Assembly (NCBI RefSeq): GCF_028686475.1
Contig: NZ_JAQUCA010000001.1
Location: 62,001-126,000, forward strand
DNA: 64,000 bases
DNA from: Giesbergeria sp.
GTDB taxonomy: Bacteria > Pseudomonadota > Gammaproteobacteria > Burkholderiales > Burkholderiaceae_C
Reading direction: 5' to 3'
A model generated the notes under the pieces. That model was not told the DNA's origin and searched no databases. It saw nothing but the letters and a program-made list of their open reading frames with translations. Numbering within the stretch: position 1 is the stretch's first letter; every line of letters begins with the position of its first letter. Both the position numbers and the translations under genes were made by a program. Below, piece after piece: positions 26,562 through 34,994 of this stretch.

Positions 26562-27485
26562 TTAAGCCTGATCGCGCTGGGCGCGCAGGGCACTTTGGAT
26601 GGCACCGCTGAGCTTGCGGGCATAGGCTGGGTCGGTGGCGTAGCCTGCTTTTTGCAGCGCGCTGGCATAGGCTTCAGCCGAGCCGGTTTGGGCGCGCGCC
26701 TGCTCATAGCGTGGGCTGTTGTTGATCAGGCGGGCGTAATCGCGGAACGAGTCTTCATAAGAGTCATAGGCGCGGAACTTGTCCACCACTTTGCGCGGTA
26801 CGCCGTCGATGTATTCGGTCGTGACAATCTCTGCCACCTTGCCCGTCCAACCCTTGCCAGCTTTGATGCCAAACAGGTTGTGCGAGTTGCTGCCATCGCT
26901 GCCACGGATTTCGCTTTTGCCCCAGCCAGTTTCGTGGCCAGCTTGGCCCAACATGTAGGCGGCTGGAATGCCGCTTTCTTGCGCCACGCGCTCGGCGGCG
27001 GCTTCGTGGAAATCCACAAAATCATCGCGCCCTTTGGGTGCTGGGCCGGTGTTGGCCACCGCGTTGCTGGCCGCCGTGGGGCGCAAGGCGGCGGCACTTT
27101 GGCTGCTGCGCGCCAAACTCAGGGTAGAGGGCACCGCCAAGGTGGCATCGGCCCCACCCATTTGCCGCGACAGTTGGCGACTAATGGCCTCGGACAGGCC
27201 ACCGGGCTGGCCCGACATCGTGACGGACAATTGCTGATCGAGTAAATCGGTACCCAAATCGGCTTGGCTGCTTTCCATCAGACCCGATTTCATCGTGGCT
27301 TCGCGCATACTCTTAATCATTTCGCGCATAAACAGCGATTCAAACTGCTTAGCGGCCTCTTTGGTGGAGGCAGCGCTGTTGTTACCAGCTTCATATTTGA
27401 GCTGATTGAGCGAGCGCACATCGGCGGCCAGTGCATTGGTGCCCAACGATGTGCCAGCAGAAGAGGGGGTGAGGGCCAGCGCCAT
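26562..27485 (-). CDS. flgJ: Flagellar rod-assembly protein and peptidoglycan hydrolase
   Basis: FlgJ caps the growing rod and clears a hole in peptidoglycan. The N-terminal rod-binding domain is visible (AAKQFESLFMREMIKSMREA), followed by a Ser/Ala-rich linker and a C-terminal glucosaminidase domain with the catalytic glutamate in QAGHETGWGKSEIRG. At 307 residues both domains are complete. It starts 2 bases after the flgI stop and precedes flgK in the same operon. Confidence 0.96.
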   Translation of the reverse strand: MALALTPSSAGTSLGTNALAADVRSLNQLKYEAGNNSAASTKEAAKQFESLFMREMIKSMREATMKSGLMESSQADLGTDLLDQQLSVTMSGQPGGLSEAISRQLSRQMGGADATLAVPSTLSLARSSQSAAALRPTAASNAVANTGPAPKGRDDFVDFHEAAAERVAQESGIPAAYMLGQAGHETGWGKSEIRGSDGSNSHNLFGIKAGKGWTGKVAEIVTTEYIDGVPRKVVDKFRAYDSYEDSFRDYARLINNSPRYEQARAQTGSAEAYASALQKAGYATDPAYARKLSGAIQSALRAQRDQA

Positions 27486-27487
27486 GA

Positions 27488-28633
27488 TCAGATAACCTCC
27501 AATTCAGCATTGAGCGCACCGGCGGCCTTGATGGCCTGCAAAATCGCCAACAGGTCTTGGGGTGTCGCGCCCAATTGGTTCAAAGAACGAATCACATCCG
27601 CCAATTGCGCCGAAGGTGGCACTTGAATCAGTGCGCCCGGCTCTTGGGTAATCTTGATGTCGGTTTTTTCCGTCACCACGGTTTGGCCCTGCGATAACGC
27701 ATTGGGCTGGCTGACCTGCGGTGTCGAGCTGATGGTGATGGACAAATTGCCGTGGGCAATCGCGCAAGGCCCCAGCGTGACGGCTTGGTTCAGTACCACC
27801 GAGCCGGTGCGCGCATTAATCACCACTTTGGCTGCCGGGCTGCCGTTGTCGATAGTCAGCTCTTCTAAATCGGCAATAAAATTAACGCGGCTGCCGGGGT
27901 CGGTGGGGGCTTGCACCTGCACCGTGCGGCCATCCGTCGCTGTGGCCCGGCCAGCGCCCATTTTGTTGTTGATGGCTTGGGCTACCTTGCGCGCGGTTTG
28001 GAAATCTGAACTGTTCAGTCCCAAAGTGATAGAACCGCCTTCGTGCAGCGGCGTGGGGACGGCGCGTTCTACTTGCGCCCCTTGGGGGATACGTCCGGCA
28101 CTCAGGTGGTTGATTTGCACTTTGCTGCCACCTTGAGCGGCCCCGGCACCTCCAACGACTATGTTGCCTTGCGCCAAAGCGTAAATCTCGCCATCGGCAC
28201 CGCGCAGGGGGGTCACAATCAAGGTGCCGCCTTTAAGCGATTTGGCATTGCCCATCGACGAGACGCTGATGTCAATCATCTGACCGGGCTGGGCAAAAGC
28301 GGGCAATTGGGCCGTCACGACCACTGCCGCCACGTTTTTCAGTTGCAACTGTCCAGCGGCATTGGCGGGCAAGCTAATGCCCATTTGTTGCAGGTAGTTC
28401 TGCATCGCTTGGGTGGTGTAGGGCATCTGGGTCGTTTGGTCACCCGTGCCATCTAAACCCACCACCAAGCCATAGCCGGTCAGTTGGTTGCTACGCACAC
28501 CCTGCACGGCAGCCACCTCTTTGATGCGCAAGGCATGGGCGGGCAGAGCGGTACACAGGGCCAACATCAGCACCCCCAGCCAGCGTGGGGCCACCAAACG
28601 TTGGGACAGAGAGGGGGAGGTGACAGCATTCAT
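27488..28633 (-). CDS. flgI: Flagellar P-ring protein
   Basis: FlgI forms the periplasmic P-ring around the rod. The 381-residue protein has a signal peptide (VLMLALCTALPAHA) followed by the typical mature start LRIKEVAAVQGVRSNQL, and the family motif GYGLVVGLDGTGDQT. I chose ATG 28633; an upstream TTG frame extension lacks similarity. It is the first gene of this flagellar transcript. Unusually, flgH and the rest of flgB-G are not upstream; instead a divergent secreted repeat protein gene lies there, so the flagellar cluster is split at this point. Confidence 0.95.
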   Translation of the reverse strand: MNAVTSPSLSQRLVAPRWLGVLMLALCTALPAHALRIKEVAAVQGVRSNQLTGYGLVVGLDGTGDQTTQMPYTTQAMQNYLQQMGISLPANAAGQLQLKNVAAVVVTAQLPAFAQPGQMIDISVSSMGNAKSLKGGTLIVTPLRGADGEIYALAQGNIVVGGAGAAQGGSKVQINHLSAGRIPQGAQVERAVPTPLHEGGSITLGLNSSDFQTARKVAQAINNKMGAGRATATDGRTVQVQAPTDPGSRVNFIADLEELTIDNGSPAAKVVINARTGSVVLNQAVTLGPCAIAHGNLSITISSTPQVSQPNALSQGQTVVTEKTDIKITQEPGALIQVPPSAQLADVIRSLNQLGATPQDLLAILQAIKAAGALNAELEVI

Positions 28634-28770
28634 GCCGTCGATTGTGGAATCAGTCCCCTTGGGCAAAATGGCGGAAAAGCGGGGGGTTGACCGGCTATTT
28701 AATCAAGTTGAGGCACTCATGCTGCGGCTAAAGTGCAGCTAACTTGGGTCTTTCGGCTGAGACCTTAGGT

Positions 28771-28784
28771 AGAACTTAAGTTCT
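28771..28784. promoter_or_regulatory. 14-bp perfect palindrome, possible operator
   Basis: AGAACTTAAGTTCT is a perfect inverted repeat in the divergent intergenic region between flgI and the repeat protein gene. It overlaps the -35 part of the sigma-28-like promoter, a position where a repressor could compete with polymerase. The rest of 28634-28933 has no gene. The bound factor, if any, is unknown. Confidence 0.35.
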
Positions 28785-28802
28785 TACAACACTTGCCGAT
28801 AC
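28776..28802 (+). promoter_or_regulatory. Sigma-28 (FliA)-type promoter of the octapeptide-repeat protein gene
   Basis: TTAAGTTC, 11 bases, GCCGATAC closely matches the enterobacterial flagellar sigma-28 consensus TAAAGTTT-N11-GCCGATAA: 13 of 16 consensus bases with the exact spacing. It points toward the gene at 28934 and predicts a leader of about 125 bases. Neighbouring flagellar genes make a FliA input plausible. A weaker sigma-70-like alternative (TTGGCA, 17 bases, TAAAGT at 28818-28846) also exists. Confidence 0.55.
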
Positions 28803-28933
28803 CAAAGATGGCCTTACTTGGCAAATTATGGTTTGGATGCTAAAGTAAGGCAGACTATCGAACCAACTCCTTCTGTGCTTGGGCTGTTACCGGTCAAATT
28901 TGTACAGAAATTCAGCTCTTGAAAGGAGCATGT

Positions 28934-31723
28934 ATGACTATCGTTACATCATTCACCACCGCCCAAGTCAGAGGGCTAACTCCAACGCAAATCGCTGCTC
29001 TAACCACAGCTGAATTCGATGAGTTGAGTCCCAGTCAGTTAGGTGTACTCACCTCAGGACAGTTGGCAAGCGTCACTACAGCACAGTTGGCTACGCTAAG
29101 TTCTGCGGACATCCCAAACCTCTCTACTGCGGCCATTCCAGGCTTGGTAGCAGGATCTCTGACATCGAACCACACGATCGGGATGATCCCGGCACAGGTC
29201 AAGGCACTGACCTCGGCACAGGTGTCACTGATGAGTACAGCCGCCTTTGACGGCTTGACATCGGCCAACCTGAGCGGTCTGACCTCGGTTCAAACACGGG
29301 CTATGAACTCAGCGCAGCTCGCCACCATCAATTCGGCAGAAATTGCCAGCCTGTCCACCTCGGCCATTAGAGGCCTAGACGCGGCAGCGGCTCCCGGCTT
29401 GGGTTCATCGCAGACCAGCGGGATGATCCCGGCACAGGTCAAGGCACTGACCTCGGCACAGGTGTCACTGATGAGTACAGCCGCCTTTGACGGCTTGACA
29501 TCGGCCAACCTGAGCGGTCTGACCTCGGTTCAAACACGGGCTATGAACTCAGCGCAGCTCGCCACCATCAATTCGGCAGAAATTGCCAGCCTGTCCACCT
29601 CGGCCATTAGAGGCCTAGACGCGGCAGCGGCTCCCGGCTTGGGTTCATCGCAGACCAGCGGGATGATCCCGGCACAGGTCAAGGCACTGACCTCGGCACA
29701 GGTGTCACTGATGAGTACAGCCGCCTTTGACGGCTTGACCTCGGCCAACCTGAGCGGTCTGACCTCGGTTCAAACACGGGTTATGAACTCAGCGCAGCTC
29801 GCCACCATCGGTTCGGCAGAGATTGCCAGCCTGTCCACCTCGGCCATTAGAGGCTTGAACGCGGCAGCGGCTCCCGGTTTGGCTAGCTTGCAGACCAGTG
29901 GGATGAACGAGGGACAGGTTAGGGCACTGACCTCGGCACAGGTGTTACAGATGAGTACGGCCGCCTTTGACGGCTTGACCTCGGCCAACCTGAGCGGTCT
30001 GACCTCGGTTCAAACACGGGCTATGAACTCAGCGCAGCTCGCCACCATCGGTTCGGCAGAGATTGCCAGCCTGTCCACCTCGGCCATTAGAGGCTTGAAC
30101 GCGGCAGCGGCTCCCGGCTTGGGTTCATCGCAGACCAGCGGGATGAACGAGGGACAGGTTAAGGCACTGACCTCGGCACAGGTGTTACAGATGAGTACGG
30201 TCGCCTTTGACGGCTTGACTTCGGCCAGCCTGAGCGGTCTGACCTCGGTTCAAACACGGGTTATGAACTCAGCGCAGCTCGCCGCCTTCGGTTCGGCAGA
30301 AATTGCCAGCCTGTCCACCTCGGCCATTAGAGGCTTGAACGCGGCAGCGGCTCCCGGCTTGGCTAGCTTGCAGACCAGCGGGATGAACGAGGGACAGGTT
30401 AGGGCACTGACCTCGGCACAGGTGTCACTGATGAGTACGGCCGCCTTTGACGGCTTGACCTCGGCCAGCCTGCGCGGTCTGACCTCGGTTCAAACACGGG
30501 TTATGACCGCAGTGCAGCTCGCCACCATCAATTCGGCAGAAATTGCCAGCCTGTCCACCTCGGCCATTAGAGGCCTGAACGCGGCAGCGGCTCCCGGCTT
30601 GGATTCATCGCAGACCAGCGGGATGAACGAGGGACAGGTTAAGGCACTGACTTCGGATCTAATTGCCCAACTTTCTACTCTGGCGTTTAGTGGGCTAACT
30701 CCCGCGCATCTAACCACTGCACAGATCAAGGCGTTAACTGATCCACAGATTGACACTTTGACAACAACAGAACTTGCCACACTGAGTCAAGCACAGATGG
30801 TCGCCTTCACCGATACGCAAAAAGCGGGGATGGATACTGCACAAACCGGTGCTCTCATGTCATCTCCCATTGTGCTTGACTTGAACGGTGACGGCGTGCG
30901 CACTGTCTCGGTGGCCGAGGGCGTGCAGTTTGCTCTGGGCACCGATGGCCTGTTGCGCCAAACTGGTTGGGTGTCACCTGCCGACGGTCTGTTGGTGCGT
31001 GATCTCAATGGCGATGGCATCATCAACAATGGCCGCGAGCTGTTTGGTACCGCCACTGAACTCAGCCCCGGTGTCACCGCCGTAGATGGCTTTGCCGCCT
31101 TGCGCGCCCTTGATAGCAATGGTGATGGCCGTATCACCTCTGCCGATGCCGCCTTCTCTGAATTGGCTGTCTGGAAGGATGGCGATGGCAACGGCATCAC
31201 AGGCGCTGGTGAGCTGGTGAGCCTGCAAGACGCTGGTGTCGCTGCGCTGCATTTGGACGCTAAAGTCTCCACCGAGACAGACAACGGCAACTTGTTGGGC
31301 TTGGTTTCGTCCTACGAAACCACCGATGGCACCCAGCGCGATTTGGTCGATGTCTGGTTTGTTCAAGGGGATGTTGCAGCCGATTCCTTGCGCGCCGCCG
31401 TCAGTGACCTGACCGAATCCTTGGGCAGTTATCTCGACAACGGCACAGGAGGAGCAGCAGGGGGCGGAGATTCGGCTCTGCAAGGCAACAATACGCCATC
31501 CTCCACCTTGGCCGAAGCCGGTAGCCCGAACAACAACGCGCCAGCGACTCCCGCAGCGCTACTGACACCGTTGTCGGACTACTACCGCAGTGCTGGTGCA
31601 GGGTTCGTTCCGGGTTCCGAGGCTGGTACCAATTTGGTCGGCTTGTTGTCCGGTACTGGCTCACAGACCTCGCCATTGTCATCCGCACCGTTGGCAGCGG
31701 TGGATACGATCAAGGTCAAGTAG
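28934..31723 (+). CDS. Secreted octapeptide-repeat protein with calcium-binding C-terminal region (probable type I secretion substrate)
   Basis: The 929-residue protein has no N-terminal signal peptide. Residues 8 to about 640 are almost entirely octapeptides of the form [ST]-[ST]-x-[QE]-[LIV]-x-x-[LM] (TTAQVRGL, TPTQIAAL, TSAQVSLM, NSAEIASL), about 75-80 in all, many arranged in 80-residue super-repeats of ten octads. From about residue 640 comes a domain common in RTX-like secreted proteins, rich in EF-hand-like loops (PIVLDLNGDGVRT, VRDLNGDGIINNG, ALDSNGDGRIT, WKDGDGNGITGAGE), then a Gly/Ser/Ala-rich tail. Lack of a signal peptide, the Asp-rich C-terminus and the HlyB/HlyD genes nearby point to type I secretion. 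AAAGGAG at 28922-28928 fixes the start. Cell-surface adhesin is the likeliest role; not proven. Confidence 0.85.
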   Translation: MTIVTSFTTAQVRGLTPTQIAALTTAEFDELSPSQLGVLTSGQLASVTTAQLATLSSADIPNLSTAAIPGLVAGSLTSNHTIGMIPAQVKALTSAQVSLMSTAAFDGLTSANLSGLTSVQTRAMNSAQLATINSAEIASLSTSAIRGLDAAAAPGLGSSQTSGMIPAQVKALTSAQVSLMSTAAFDGLTSANLSGLTSVQTRAMNSAQLATINSAEIASLSTSAIRGLDAAAAPGLGSSQTSGMIPAQVKALTSAQVSLMSTAAFDGLTSANLSGLTSVQTRVMNSAQLATIGSAEIASLSTSAIRGLNAAAAPGLASLQTSGMNEGQVRALTSAQVLQMSTAAFDGLTSANLSGLTSVQTRAMNSAQLATIGSAEIASLSTSAIRGLNAAAAPGLGSSQTSGMNEGQVKALTSAQVLQMSTVAFDGLTSASLSGLTSVQTRVMNSAQLAAFGSAEIASLSTSAIRGLNAAAAPGLASLQTSGMNEGQVRALTSAQVSLMSTAAFDGLTSASLRGLTSVQTRVMTAVQLATINSAEIASLSTSAIRGLNAAAAPGLDSSQTSGMNEGQVKALTSDLIAQLSTLAFSGLTPAHLTTAQIKALTDPQIDTLTTTELATLSQAQMVAFTDTQKAGMDTAQTGALMSSPIVLDLNGDGVRTVSVAEGVQFALGTDGLLRQTGWVSPADGLLVRDLNGDGIINNGRELFGTATELSPGVTAVDGFAALRALDSNGDGRITSADAAFSELAVWKDGDGNGITGAGELVSLQDAGVAALHLDAKVSTETDNGNLLGLVSSYETTDGTQRDLVDVWFVQGDVAADSLRAAVSDLTESLGSYLDNGTGGAAGGGDSALQGNNTPSSTLAEAGSPNNNAPATPAALLTPLSDYYRSAGAGFVPGSEAGTNLVGLLSGTGSQTSPLSSAPLAAVDTIKVK
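29181..30660 (+). repeat. Tandem 240-bp coding repeats, six full copies plus a partial
   Basis: Copies start at 29181, 29421, 29661, 29901, 30141, 30381 and (partial) 30621. Copies one and two (29181-29420 and 29421-29660) are identical base for base. Later copies differ mainly at a few fixed positions (for example IPAQVKAL versus NEGQVRAL or NEGQVKAL; GSSQ versus ASLQ), and some variants recur in non-adjacent copies, as expected from recombination or gene conversion. Each copy encodes ten octapeptides, so copy number can change without a frameshift. Confidence 0.97.
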
Positions 31724-31741
31724 GCCGAGCTGTGATCCACG

Positions 31742-31763
31742 ACCAGCCACTTCGGTGGCTGGT
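31742..31763 (+). other. Perfect 9-bp hairpin with TTCG tetraloop
   Basis: ACCAGCCAC-TTCG-GTGGCTGGT lies 18 bases after the repeat-protein stop codon. The UUCG loop is exceptionally stable in RNA. It immediately precedes a rho-independent terminator and probably protects the 3' end of the abundant repeat-protein mRNA or assists termination. Confidence 0.7.
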
Positions 31764-31767
31764 TCAC

Positions 31768-31805
31768 AACGGGCTGTACCTTGATCGGGACAGCCCGTTT
31801 TTCTT
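31768..31805 (+). terminator. Rho-independent terminator between the repeat-protein gene and the glycosyltransferase gene
   Basis: AACGGGCTGT and ACAGCCCGTT form a 10-bp stem around a 12-base loop, followed by a T-rich tract (TTTCTTGTTATTTTG). The next gene starts at 31822, only about 17 bases later, with no obvious ribosome binding site or own promoter between. Expression of the downstream gene may therefore depend on partial read-through or on a promoter inside the repeat-protein gene. Confidence 0.75.
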
Positions 31806-31821
31806 GTTATTTTGATTGTCT

Positions 31822-33591
31822 ATGCCTGTATCTTCACTCTCTCTCAATGACCTGATGGCGCAGGCCGATGCTTTGCAACAACAAAAGCTGGTAGATCAAG
31901 CCATTACCTTGTACCAGCAGTGGCTGCTGACACACGATGCCGATCCCTTGCGCTTGGTGGCGTGGTTTAATCTGGGTGTTTTATTAAGTGACAAACAACG
32001 CATTGCCGAAGCCCAAGCAGCTTACGAACAGGCGATACAACTTAACCCCGATTTTTTTCAGGCGCGCTTAAATTTAGCGCATACGCTAGAAAATCAAGGT
32101 CAGCGGCAAGAGGCCATTAAACGATGGCAACAAGTATTAACCGATTTAGAAAAAACCGGTTCATCCGATCAAGCCATACAGCTACATGCTCTCAATAATA
32201 CTGCGCGAGCCTTAGAGTTAGAACATCGCTTTGATGAGGCTGAAGCCTATATGCTGCGTAGCCTGCAAGTTGATCCGACACAATCGCCAGTATTGCAGCA
32301 TTATGTGCATGTAAGGCAAAAACAATGTGCTTGGCCAGTTTATCGGCCCGTAGCTGATGTCACTGTCAACCAGCAGTTACTGGCCACCTCTGCATTGGCT
32401 ATGCAGGCTGCTTACGATGACCCCGCAGTGCAATTATTGGCAGCGCGCGAGTTTGTCCATGCCAAAGTCCAAGCAGCAGCACCTCGTCGGCCACCACGGC
32501 AACGGGCACCTGGCGAGCGCATTCGGGTCGGCTACCTTTCGGGCGATTTGTGTATGCACGCGGTAGGCTTGCTCACCGTAGAGCTGTTTGAACTGCATGA
32601 CCGCCAGCAATTTGAAGTATTTGGTTTTTGTTGGTCGCGTGACGATGGTTCACCTTTGCGCGAACGTATTATCCGCGCCTTTGATCACCATATTCGGATT
32701 GGTCATTTGGATGACAATGCCGCAGCACAATTGATTGCCGCCTGTGGTATTGATATTTTGGTGGATTTACAGGGACTCACTTCTGGAGCGCGGCCTAATA
32801 TTTTGGCCCAACGTCCGGCACCGGTGCAAATCAGCTACTTAGGTTTGCCTGCTACCTGCGGTATGCCTGCTATTGATTATATTTTGGCTGATGCGTTTGT
32901 GTTCCCCCCAGAACTCGAACCTTTCATGACCGAAAAACCCTTGCGGATACCCCACTGCTACCAAGTCAGTGACCGCCAACGCAGCGTCGGCCCTGCCTTG
33001 ACCCGGGCCAGTTGTGGCTTACCAGAAGATAAATTTGTTTTTACCTCATTCAATAACAATTATAAATTTACGCAAGAAATGTTTAGCACTTGGATGCGTA
33101 TCCTCGACCAAGTTCCAGACAGCGTGCTGTGGCTACTGGCGGATAACCCTTGGGCAGAAGCTAACATGAAAAAGCAAGCACAGGCTTGCGGCGTGGATAC
33201 AGCCCGTTTGGTTTTTGCAGCGCGCGCTACACCAACTGAATACATGGCCCGCTTGCAGTTGCCAGACTTATTTTTAGATACTTTCCCCTATAATGCAGGC
33301 ACTACGGCGAATGATATTTTATGGATGGGAACACCTATTTTGACTTATTCCGGAAAAAGTTATATTTCACGCATGTGTGGTAGCCTGTTAACGGCAGTAG
33401 GGTTACCAGATTTAATCACTTATAGCTTGGCAGACTATGAAGAAAAAGCGGTACAACTGGGCATAAACCCACGCAGACTGGCAAGCTACCGGCGTTATCT
33501 TAACGAATTCCGCCAGCAGAGTGACTTATTTGATATACCACAGCTGGTCAAAGACATAGAGCAAGCCTTTCTTTTTAAGGTTCAGTCATGA
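31822..33591 (+). CDS. TPR-containing O-GlcNAc transferase-like (SPINDLY) glycosyltransferase
   Basis: The 589-residue protein begins with TPR helices (about residues 1-150; ALQQQKLVDQAITLYQQWL, QAAYEQAIQLNPDFFQARLN) and ends in a GT41/OGT catalytic domain. Conserved parts are GYLSGDLCMHAVG, DLQGLTSGARPNILAQRPAP, QISYLGLPATCGMPAIDYIL and the C-terminal LPDLFLDTFPYNAGTTANDIL with YSGKSYISRMCGSLL. GT41 enzymes O-glycosylate serine or threonine in proteins in the cytoplasm. The adjacent, Ser/Thr-rich repeat protein is the obvious candidate acceptor; flagellin is another. The stop overlaps the next start (ATGA). ATG 31822 was preferred to an upstream TTG. Confidence 0.9.
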   Translation: MPVSSLSLNDLMAQADALQQQKLVDQAITLYQQWLLTHDADPLRLVAWFNLGVLLSDKQRIAEAQAAYEQAIQLNPDFFQARLNLAHTLENQGQRQEAIKRWQQVLTDLEKTGSSDQAIQLHALNNTARALELEHRFDEAEAYMLRSLQVDPTQSPVLQHYVHVRQKQCAWPVYRPVADVTVNQQLLATSALAMQAAYDDPAVQLLAAREFVHAKVQAAAPRRPPRQRAPGERIRVGYLSGDLCMHAVGLLTVELFELHDRQQFEVFGFCWSRDDGSPLRERIIRAFDHHIRIGHLDDNAAAQLIAACGIDILVDLQGLTSGARPNILAQRPAPVQISYLGLPATCGMPAIDYILADAFVFPPELEPFMTEKPLRIPHCYQVSDRQRSVGPALTRASCGLPEDKFVFTSFNNNYKFTQEMFSTWMRILDQVPDSVLWLLADNPWAEANMKKQAQACGVDTARLVFAARATPTEYMARLQLPDLFLDTFPYNAGTTANDILWMGTPILTYSGKSYISRMCGSLLTAVGLPDLITYSLADYEEKAVQLGINPRRLASYRRYLNEFRQQSDLFDIPQLVKDIEQAFLFKVQS

Positions 33592-34979
33592 TAGAAATTG
33601 TAAGTGCTACCCGTTGGTCAGAAGAAGAATTCTGGAAAAATTCGGCACTTGGAATATCTTTAAGTCGGTTGTTTTTCGATCAACGGATCAAACACTGGAT
33701 TGCCTTTAAAAATAGAAAAGGTTTACCAGAAATATTTAACCAACGCATCCATGCAGAAAATGACATAGAAATTATCGTTTTCATCCATGATGATGTATGG
33801 ATCGACGATTTTTTTCTCGCAGACCGAATTCTCGATGCAGTTAAATCGTACGATATTTTTGGCGTGGTTGGCAACAAAAATAGAAAACATCTACAACCAT
33901 CTTGGGCCTTTATAAATACTTCCGGCACTTGGGACATCCAAGAAAATCTGAGTGGGGCTGTCGCCCACGGAGATATACCTTTTGGCAAGGTAGGTTATTT
34001 TGGCCCATCTCCCGCCGAGTGTGATTTATTAGATGGGGTGCTGATAGCAGTTAGCAAATCAAGCCTCAAAAGAACAAAAATCCAGTTTGACGAAATTTTC
34101 GATTTTCACTTTTATGATGTGGATTTTTGTATTACTGCACAGCAGCAAGGACTGAAAATTGGAACTTGGCCGCTTGCCATCACCCATCAAAGCACTGGAG
34201 GATATGGCATCAATTGGCTCAACGCGTATCAGATTTTTTGTAAAAAATGGAGCATCATTCCGCCAGAATCTGGTACTACTGGTCAAAAAATTTCTTTAGC
34301 ACAAAATATGAAACAAACACCAGCCCACAACCTCATTAACAACGAGTTAATGGCTATGATCCCTGCGGGAACACGTCGCATTGTCGATGTTGGTTGCATG
34401 CATGGTCAAATGGCCCATGTTTATAAAAATATCAATCCCACCGTTCACTACACTGGTATTGATATAGATAAAGACTATGCTGAAGTAGCAAAGCAGCATT
34501 GTGATAATGCCTTCGCAGCAGATATTGAAAAATTAACCCCCTCAGAATGGGATCAACTCTTCCCTTCAGATTGTTGGATTTTCGGGGATTGCCTAGAGCA
34601 CCTACGTGATCCTTGGGCCATCTTGAAGAAAATCAGAAGTTGTATCGATTCTGACGGCTGTGTGCTGGTATGTATCCCTAATGCCCAACATTGGGGAGTG
34701 CAAATGCGTTTGCTATCAGGACAGTTTTATTATGAAGATAGTGGCCTGCTGGATAGAACCCATCTACGCTGGTTTACCAGAGAAACCATGTTAGCGATGT
34801 TTCAGAAAACAGGCTGGGCAGTCACGGCTGGTCTGACCAGAACGTTAGGGCCTTTCTCTGAGCAAGAACCAGTTCTACAAGGCATACGTGCTTTTGCCAC
34901 TGCCTGTGGCCTAGATCCTGAAATGGCTATGGCAGATGCTTTGCCGTTTCAATACATGTTTAAATTGGTTCCTGCATAA
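33588..34979 (+). CDS. Glycosyltransferase-methyltransferase fusion protein
   Basis: The 463-residue protein has an N-terminal GT2-like glycosyltransferase region (about residues 1-235) with an acidic metal-binding motif in IVFIHDDVWIDDFF and a second conserved segment around FHFYDVDFCITAQQQG. From about residue 243 a class I SAM methyltransferase follows (MKQTPAHNLINNELMAM, then VDVGCMHGQMAHVY, and IFGDCLEHLRDPWAILKKI). The methyltransferase half is closely similar to the separate gene that follows, even at its first residues, so the fusion looks like a recent duplication and join. It overlaps the OGT-like gene by 4 bases. The DNA from here to about 38.3 kb is AT-rich, suggesting acquisition. 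Confidence 0.82.
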   Translation: MIEIVSATRWSEEEFWKNSALGISLSRLFFDQRIKHWIAFKNRKGLPEIFNQRIHAENDIEIIVFIHDDVWIDDFFLADRILDAVKSYDIFGVVGNKNRKHLQPSWAFINTSGTWDIQENLSGAVAHGDIPFGKVGYFGPSPAECDLLDGVLIAVSKSSLKRTKIQFDEIFDFHFYDVDFCITAQQQGLKIGTWPLAITHQSTGGYGINWLNAYQIFCKKWSIIPPESGTTGQKISLAQNMKQTPAHNLINNELMAMIPAGTRRIVDVGCMHGQMAHVYKNINPTVHYTGIDIDKDYAEVAKQHCDNAFAADIEKLTPSEWDQLFPSDCWIFGDCLEHLRDPWAILKKIRSCIDSDGCVLVCIPNAQHWGVQMRLLSGQFYYEDSGLLDRTHLRWFTRETMLAMFQKTGWAVTAGLTRTLGPFSEQEPVLQGIRAFATACGLDPEMAMADALPFQYMFKLVPA

Positions 34980-34994
34980 TTATTAGGCATTGCA

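Noticed and set aside
28818-28846. Sigma-70-like promoter TTGGCA-N17-TAAAGT before the repeat-protein gene
   Set aside because: Possible, but the -10 match is weak compared with the sigma-28-type element just upstream; kept only as an alternative.
29181-30660. Tandem repeats considered as a CRISPR array
   Set aside because: Units are 240 bp, in frame, coding, and have no unique spacers; no cas genes are near.
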